From assembly GCA_026770025.1 (NCBI GenBank), contig JAMXDE010000016.1, positions 62,001-126,000 of the forward strand: a stretch of 64,000 bases of DNA, given 5' to 3'. The position numbers were made by a program, and so were the translations under genes. Positions 58,061 to 64,000 of this stretch are shown here, one piece after another. This DNA comes from Craspedostauros australis (lineage: Eukaryota; Bacillariophyta; Bacillariophyceae; Mastogloiales; Achnanthaceae). Each line of letters starts with the position of its first letter. Within the stretch, counting starts at the first letter, position 1. The notes beneath the pieces are model-generated. The model saw only the letters and a list, made by a program, of their open reading frames with translations, was not told the DNA's origin and did no database searches.

Positions 58061-60135
58061 CTACAGCAACTGATCCACCTGCAAGAACGCCACCTCTCGC
58101 TCCAGCGATAGCCGTGACTCGAGTTGCTTCCATTCCCGCGCTGTCGGCGTCGTCGCTCTTTCCGGATACGGATACTCCACGTCAGCCGGCAACGCGCAGC
58201 TCTGTCTCCACTGCTCTATCATCTTCAGCAGAGCATCGCGTACACTAGGCAACCGCGTGCACACCTTCTGGCGTTTGCCTTTCATGAGTCTTCGGACGAA
58301 CAACAGTTGGATTTCCTGTTGGAGATTTCCGCTGGTCATGTACAAGTAGCCGTGGTTAAGCCCAGACGAGATGGCAAGCGATCCAAAGTACTGCGGCAGG
58401 ACGTATCCAGGAGCAAAGAGTTCCAAGATGGCACCACGCGGTGGTAGGAATGGAAGCGTTGCCAACTGGGCACCGTGCGGCGAGATGACGATGTCGTAGG
58501 ATGAAAAGAACGCGATCTGCTCTTGCATCGTCTTGTTCTCGAAGAACACCATGGGGACGTCGTCCAAGCCGGGTATTTCTCGTTTGAGGTACTTGATCAT
58601 CGAGACGTCATTGAGCAGACTTCGGGCGATGTTCCGCTGTCGATTGAGGATGGCGATCTTGGGCATGGTTCCGGCTTGCAGTGGCTCGCCGGTCGTGGGA
58701 CATCCTGCTTGCAATGGAATATCGTAACGCTTCCGAACTGCATCTCCCAAGACCTGCATGTCTGTCGGTCGGTACACATTGTAGGGATACATGTCGATGT
58801 CTTCGATGAAAGGCGAGCAGTCCAGCATGCCAACCCGGGGACTGACGGTTTTGCGATGCACGTCATCCGAGGACGTGACAATCCGCACCTGAAAGGCTTC
58901 CTGGAGTATCGTGAGGAACGATTGCGAACCCCGATAGAGGTTGGGGCCTGGGTTTTGAAAGTGCGCCGGCCATTGTTGGGGGTGGTTTGGATACACGAGG
59001 ACGCGTTCCTTGTCTGGATTTTGGACCCAAAAAGAGACGCAGCGCACCATCTGCTGCAGGAAGTGTGGGAAATGGATAGTCCAGGGCATGCGGATTGGTT
59101 TGCTGAAGCGGCATGCGGCGACATTGGGAGCATCCGCAGGGACCGGGTTCTTTTCTAGGTACTCTGACTGGCTGATCAATGCTCCATTCTCCGTCGGTAC
59201 CGCCGTTTGGTTGACTATGACGCGCATATCTCGAAACTGAGGCATCGTCAGGTGCATGAGCTCCGATGTTTCCTTTTGGCAAAAGTTGGGGTCATTCGGA
59301 TATGGGTGATTCTGTATCGGAATCTCCTTCTGTGCAGCATCCGCACCATCAGTCGTACTCGTATTGCTGGCAATTGCGCTTGTCATTGCTGCTGCTGTTG
59401 TCGTCGAAGTTGTTGTTGTTGTTGCCGTCGTCGTTGCGGCTGCCTCGTGGAGAGCAGCAGCTCCGCCAGCTTGGTTGGATAATCTCGCATCGTCGACTGT
59501 ATTCGCGTGAGAAGCATTCAGTTGGTCCGCATCGTCCAGCCGCGCATCGTCCTTGGTGAGTGTCGGGGGAGGAGCCAGCATTGCATCCTCCAGTGCCAAG
59601 TCCTCCTTTTGCGCTCTGAGGTAAGCATCGCCAGTGGCTTGGGTTGCGAACTGCGGGCGCAAACATAAATGTCATGCATGTACGAGTATGCATGTGTGTG
59701 AGTGCGAGTGTGCGTTGGCGAGAGTGGGATGAGGATGATGGTGGCGTGAGATAGTGTGCTCCGCGATTTCACTCAATGAATTGTCGCCGCGCACTCCTGT
59801 TGACTGATCAAGGCAAAGCGATGAAAAGCAAAGCGATGAAAGGCAAGGCAAGGCAACCTTGATCGATTCGAGTCAGATGAGGCCACACGAGACAAGATCA
59901 AACAATGCGACAGAAGGAAGCCAACGTTTTCGCCATTGCTGCTGCCGCCGCTGCTGTCGCCACGCACCCTCAATGCATTGGCAGATAGCCCAATGCCCAC
60001 AAGAATGTACGGAACAATGTAAAGGAGTTGCTTTGAGCTGTTGTTGCTTGCTTCTTTGTTCGCAGACTGGCCTTTCTTCGCCAGTTTCTTGTCCTTCTTG
60101 GCCTTCTTCTTGGGTTCGGTCGATGCATCCATCAT
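58061..60135 (-). CDS. GT61-type glycosyltransferase, type II membrane protein (exons 59968..60135 and 58061..59650)
   Basis: Two exons on the minus strand encode 585 residues. Exon 1 gives a Lys-rich cytoplasmic tail and one membrane span, LLYIVPYILVGIGLSANAL, as in Golgi type II enzymes. Exon 2 begins FATQATGDAYLRAQ. A Thr/Ala-rich stem follows, then a catalytic region. Its key segment SPHGAQLATLPFLPPRGAIL, then ELFAPGY (about 445-475), matches the DUF563/GT61 signature found in plant xylosyl/arabinosyltransferases and in EOGT. The RQRN segment (ILNRQRNIARSL) and the YDIVISPHGAQL strand also fit. It probably transfers a pentose or GlcNAc in the Golgi or ER; the donor cannot be told. The exon 1 donor (GTGCGT) is inferred from frame and membrane-anchor logic. 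Confidence 0.82.
59651..59967 (-). other. Intron of the GT61-type gene
   Basis: This is an inferred 317 bp phase-0 intron with donor GTGCGT and acceptor CGCAG on the minus strand. Joining gives SANALR-FATQATG. A different donor within exon 1 cannot be excluded. Confidence 0.7.
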
Positions 60136-61358
60136 TCTCGTTCGTCGTTCATTGATGTGAAGTGATTGGGGCTGGAGAAGGGTCAGTGGCTCTCTTGGGA
60201 GTGCTGGGCGAGTAGTCGTATTGTATCTCCATCACTTGTCCAAAGTATGGCCGTTGCTGGGTTGTGGTGTGTCATCATTTGCTCGGTTGCGACCGACGCA
60301 CATTCATCTGTTTTTTTGTTGCCGTTTCATTGTCTTAAATTATTGAAAGGTATTTTATTTTGACTTAGCTTACTAATGTTCATTCATGCGAATGTTATTC
60401 GTAAGGGTGCGGAGATATGGATAAATATCGTATAACTTCGAACGCAACAACCGCATCGAGTCCGTCATTCATGTGACTGAATTGATCCCGCACGATCCAG
60501 CCTGACCAAGTGTGTTCTGTTTCTCCTGCGGTTGTTGTGGTGGTGGTGGCCTTGTGCGACGAACATCCACGAGATTGGGGACGTAAACGAGGATTGCGTG
60601 CTGTTGGTGGACCAACGAACCGATACGAACCAAGATCGCCATCAGAGAGCCTCCGCTGAGGCGCAGTCAGGAAGATCATAGTTCGTCTCAAGGTCGTACG
60701 ACTACAATACCCACCCTCCCGCACTGGACCAGGGCCCTCCAGCCGACACAATACGACTGCAGCAACGGATACAGATACAGATACAGATATAATACATACA
60801 TAATACATACGGACGGAGACACATAGTGCCGATACGTATGGTACGGATACGCTCATCTACTCTGTTGCCACTCTGCTTCACAAGTATAAGTCCATTGCAC
60901 GTAGCATCCGTGCGAGCTGCGAGTACAAGTTGAGTGCTCCATACCAACACGCGCAGGGTCTACTCTCCAGCATCGATCACATAATATTATAATAGAATAG
61001 GATAGACCGCAGCTCGCACCGGAGGACGAGTGCAGGTCGTTGCCCAAAACCCCGTCAGGGCCCTGCTTGCCCAACAGAATCTGACCGAAGCACGTCAGAA
61101 GAGGGAACGGATACGACTAGTAGTGCTATACGGTCCACACGTTCATCGTTGGGCCATTGGGTGATCTTGGAGACCGAAGCGACAAGATTGGCCACCACGC
61201 CGAATCCCGCTCATTACGCCATCGCCTCCACACGAGTATCGTACAGCCCCGCCAAGTCCCCCACTGCTCGTACGACTACTCGCACTCGCAGGTACACCAT
61301 ACGATCGCAGAACGGCCGCGTCCAGAACTGCAAGCACAAAGCAGTCGCGGTGCACACG
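60136..61358. promoter_or_regulatory. Divergent spacer between GT61 and TVP15-like genes
   Basis: About 1.2 kb. It contains gatacagatacagata repeats at about 60768-60790, atacatac repeats around 60790-60812, and an A/T-rich aatattataatagaatag stretch near 60980. The frame of the next gene is open back to 61149 but that extension is Arg/Thr-rich and probably 5'UTR. No gene was seen. Confidence 0.5.
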
Positions 61359-62519
61359 ATGGCTGCCGAACCACGATTGTCGGCCCACGACGTGCTGGAC
61401 GCACTCAGCTTCGGACCCTCGCAGAGCCCAAGGAACGAATCGAATGCATCCAGCCAAAATGGAAACAACGAGGATCCCAGGCAGCAGCACCAGCGGTTCA
61501 GCGCAAACGCAGGCATGTATGGAGCATCGTCATCGTCTTTCCCCACGCAACCGTACAAAGACCAAGCGGTGTTCGATCCCTTGGCACTGCCACCGGCTGC
61601 CCCACCGCCACCTCCACCGCCCAGCGACTCTGATGCTGCGTCCGTGCGTTCCATTACCACTGTAGAATCCCTCTCCGGCGAAGCGTCCAACAACAAAGCC
61701 ATGCGCTCGCAACAAAAGAATGCCGGTGCTTTGCCTGATTACCCAGTCACGTACCAGGAAGGAGCCGGTGCGCAGCCGACGACCTACATGGACCGCAGAG
61801 GCTTCGGCAGCACCGGGTACACGGAGCAGTTCACGAGCAATCGCTCCCGAGCGGCTTTTTCCAGCACCAATCCCAACAGCGGTAGCAACGACGATCCCAA
61901 CCACTTGCTGCTCCACAGCGGCGGAGACGTCAACATTCGACCCAACACCGGCGAGACTAATGATGAATACGGCGGCATCGGCAGCCTCCGGGAGATCACG
62001 ACGCGGCTGCGTTGGCTCACGATCATCACCTGCGGTGCTTCCATCGTTTGGGAAGGCTTCGCATTCCCCATGCGGCTGCTCGTCGACACATGGGTGCACC
62101 CTGCCCAGGTTGTCCTCGGTGGCTACCTTGCCGTCTTCTGCCTGCTCCTGCTCAGCGTCGAGCTCAACTTCAAGCTTCGCGAAAACTTCGGCTTCCTCTA
62201 CCATCCCTTGGGCCGCGCCTGGCTGCTTTTCCTCATGAGCGGCATGTGCTTCTGCATCCTGGCGGCATGGTGGGAGACGATACTTGGCGTGGCATTCCTC
62301 GTCTGCTTTCTTGGCTACGCCTTTGCGTACTGGAAGTACCCCGAGTACCGCGCCTGGCAATCCTACAGCGACAACGAGGTTTGGAACGACGTGCAGCAAG
62401 CCACCAGCCGCAGCGGCATCACATCCTGGGCCAACCCCTACAACCACGATCCATCGTCGCTGCCAAATCTGCCATCGACGTTGAGCCAAGAGCGATCGTC
62501 GTTGTTGACGAAGTTCTAG
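61359..62519 (+). CDS. COPI-associated/TVP15-like Golgi membrane protein
   Basis: The protein has 386 residues from the ATG at 61359 (MAAEPRLSAHDVLDALSFG). The N-terminal ~215 residues are hydrophilic and Pro/Ser/Asn-rich, with an uninterrupted run of prolines. The C-terminal part has four membrane spans at about 218-240, 250-275, 290-310 and 312-330. It shows RLRWLTIITCGASIVWEG, LGGYLAVFCLLLLSVELN and FGFLYHPLGRAWLLFLMSGM. The LELN/FGFLYxxLGR pattern matches the COPI-associated (TVP15/CLC-like) family, which sits in Golgi and endosomal membranes and takes part in vesicle traffic. The short cytosolic tail has tyrosines (YWKYPEYRAWQSY). The assignment rests on the pattern of spans and on the GFLY-LGR motif. 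Confidence 0.75.
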   Translation: MAAEPRLSAHDVLDALSFGPSQSPRNESNASSQNGNNEDPRQQHQRFSANAGMYGASSSSFPTQPYKDQAVFDPLALPPAAPPPPPPPSDSDAASVRSITTVESLSGEASNNKAMRSQQKNAGALPDYPVTYQEGAGAQPTTYMDRRGFGSTGYTEQFTSNRSRAAFSSTNPNSGSNDDPNHLLLHSGGDVNIRPNTGETNDEYGGIGSLREITTRLRWLTIITCGASIVWEGFAFPMRLLVDTWVHPAQVVLGGYLAVFCLLLLSVELNFKLRENFGFLYHPLGRAWLLFLMSGMCFCILAAWWETILGVAFLVCFLGYAFAYWKYPEYRAWQSYSDNEVWNDVQQATSRSGITSWANPYNHDPSSLPNLPSTLSQERSSLLTKF

Positions 62520-63622
62520 AAAGACAGAGAAAGAGAGAGAGAGTAGTCAAATCCATGTCAGTGAAATGTAGTAAACGAAACGATACGAAACGCAAGCCAT
62601 CCACATCGATGTGGTGCAACATGTTATGCCATGAGATGCTCACTCTCTCCTCGCACAAGGAGTGTGCGTATTCAGCAATAGAATGGAGCAAGTCCAAGCA
62701 AGGGACACCATGAATGGAATGCGCCTATGTGCTGTGTATGCTATGTACGAGTACGTGTGGTGGCTTACGACCTAGAGTATGGTCATGTCCCCTGGTGGAG
62801 ACACGAAGTTCATGAAAGGCCGTAGAGAAATCCGTGAAGATGTGGTGGCTCGAGGCGGCATCTGAGCGTTCTCCTCCGTACTACACGCATCACGTGCGCG
62901 CCAAACCCGTGCCCACCATCGTCTGCTCTATTGGCACTGTACGAGCTACGAACATGCAATTGTGTTCCACGTAGGTCATCCCTCCTCTGGCTGGTACATA
63001 TTCCACACCACAAGTCCTCTATGTACATCCCCATCTCAGTGCGAGGCTTCTTCACCATTTTGAGTTGGTTATTGTTAGAGTAATGATACAGTTATCGCGG
63101 TTGTTGTGGATGCTTTGCATACGTATGTACGCGCACGTGTACTAGTATGGCATGGCACATCACCCGTCGTTCCCCTCTTCTGGCCTTGCTCGTGATGGCC
63201 TTTGGTTGGTATGGTACTTGTGGGGATGGTGGAATGCACCTTGGGAGTGCTTGTCTGTTGGTCTGTTTGGTTTGGTCGTGCATGTTAGTTGGCTGGCCGA
63301 TTATGTGCTTCCTGTTTGTTCTTTGATCGGCGCCGCCGCCTGCTTTCTTGCCACGGTCGCAAGGCTTCTTTGTCTTCGTTGTCTCTTGGGGCCACCTTGC
63401 CCTCTTCTCGTGTGTAGTTGTGGGGTACACTCATTTGCTGATGTGGATGTATGCCTAGTTCTCATAGCGCATGTAGGGATGGATACGGCCGTTCATGAGC
63501 AATGTGGCACTCGGTGCATTTTGTTGCGCTTTGTGCATTGCGCCTTGAACTTGCTGCTTGCTTCTTTGGTTGCGGCGCATCGTGGATAGATGCTCCGTAC
63601 CTACTCGTAGGAATATGCAGTG
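62520..63622. other. Intergenic, convergent 3' ends
   Basis: About 1.1 kb lies between the TVP15-like gene and the LRR gene. It contains an agaaagagagagagagag run after the stop (62527-62543) and tacgagtacg near 62746. Frames such as 63152-63589 (145 codons, Cys/Leu/Val-rich) do not look like a real protein. No gene was seen. Confidence 0.5.
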
Positions 63623-64000
63623 TTAGCAATCGTGGCGGTATTCTTTGAGTTGCAGCCCGTTCCTGAGGAACCAGTGCAGGACGTTCGGGTCTTGGTCGGT
63701 GGCCGCCCTGACGACAACCGTTTGCCACGGAAGACCCTCCGTCCTTGCGAGGGGGTCGTTGACGACGACGTTCCGGCCGCACCTATTGAGCTTCAACCAG
63801 TAGTGCATGGGCTTGAGGAATTTCCGGTACTGCAGTTCGCAATCGATCAGGAACTGTGTTAGGTTGTAGTTGGCCTCCATTGCCTCAGCGACAGCGAGGA
63901 CGGCCTTCTTGGGAAGAGGACTTGTCTCCTTGGGATTGTTGAGCACGAGGCTCTTGAGCGATTTGTTGTTGCGGATGCAGTTGACCAGCGGGACTTCGTC
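63623..64000 (-). CDS. Leucine-rich-repeat protein, C-terminal fragment (start outside window)
   Basis: The frame is open from the right edge to the stop at 63623, giving 126 residues. It shows ends of RNI-type leucine-rich repeats: LVNCIRNNKSLKSLVLNNP, then AVAEAMEANYNLTQFLID. These are followed by a capping region, HYWLKLNRCGRN. A C-terminal tail PNVLHWFLRNGLQL ends the protein. The YWLxLNRxGR end followed by a DxNVLxxxLR segment is common in diatom and other stramenopile LRR proteins, from my recollection. It is probably a protein-interaction scaffold. Nothing can be said about the N-terminal part. Confidence 0.75.
   Translation of the reverse strand, partial: DEVPLVNCIRNNKSLKSLVLNNPKETSPLPKKAVLAVAEAMEANYNLTQFLIDCELQYRKFLKPMHYWLKLNRCGRNVVVNDPLARTEGLPWQTVVVRAATDQDPNVLHWFLRNGLQLKEYRHDC

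Noticed and set aside
63152-63589. 145-codon hydrophobic plus-strand frame
   Set aside because: Cys/Val/Leu-rich translation from a g/t-rich spacer; no clear span pattern or homologue.

Overview
The window is nuclear DNA of a eukaryotic alga, most likely a diatom or close stramenopile. Four observations support this. Six genes have single short GT-AG introns, with donors such as GTACGT, GTGCGT and GTGAGT. Three proteins carry a signal peptide followed by a short transit-like segment, as expected for a secondary plastid. Two ankyrin proteins have the FGKTPLHDACW-type repeat common in diatoms. The intergenic DNA is rich in simple repeats. The species was not identified.

Region 1 (1-22,818, minus strand) is one uninterrupted reading frame of at least 7,606 codons that runs off the left edge. 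It encodes a giant intracellular protein made of about 43-residue units centred on a W-(M/L/W)-(R/K) core. The units form an evolutionary gradient. They are strongly diverged near the N-terminus (right side), form an 88-residue (264 bp) array at about 13.5-16.5 kb, and form an 86-residue (258 bp) array with higher-order periods of 2,064, 1,548 and 1,032 bp at about 0.25-12.2 kb. I do not recognise the family.

Region 2 (25.6-31.1 kb, plus) is a two-exon kinesin of 1,704 residues. It has a low-complexity insert in the motor domain, a tail array of 20 QT(D/E)-type motifs that closely resembles multivalent dynein light chain LC8 binding sites, and four EWMxxxKQxG repeats at the C-terminus.

Region 3 (32.4-39.6 kb) holds plastid and organelle genes: a conserved plastid-targeted protein, two copies of a plastid membrane protein gene made by a recent direct duplication, and a GatC-like amidotransferase subunit with a likely mitochondrial presequence.

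Region 4 (40.1-44.9 kb, minus) holds a Sae2/CtIP DNA-end-resection homologue followed by a METTL2/6/8-type tRNA m3C methyltransferase.

Region 5 (47.2-57.8 kb) has two paralogous two-exon ankyrin genes on the plus strand. They flank a NUDT17-like Nudix hydrolase and an SGT-like protein with two TPR blocks, both on the minus strand.

Region 6 (58-64 kb) holds a GT61-type glycosyltransferase with a membrane anchor, a COPI-associated/TVP15-like four-helix Golgi membrane protein, and the C-terminal part of a leucine-rich-repeat protein entering from the right edge.

The strongest candidates for something undescribed are the giant W-R repeat protein and the kinesin with the LC8-like array. There is no operon logic: the genes are separate eukaryotic units.
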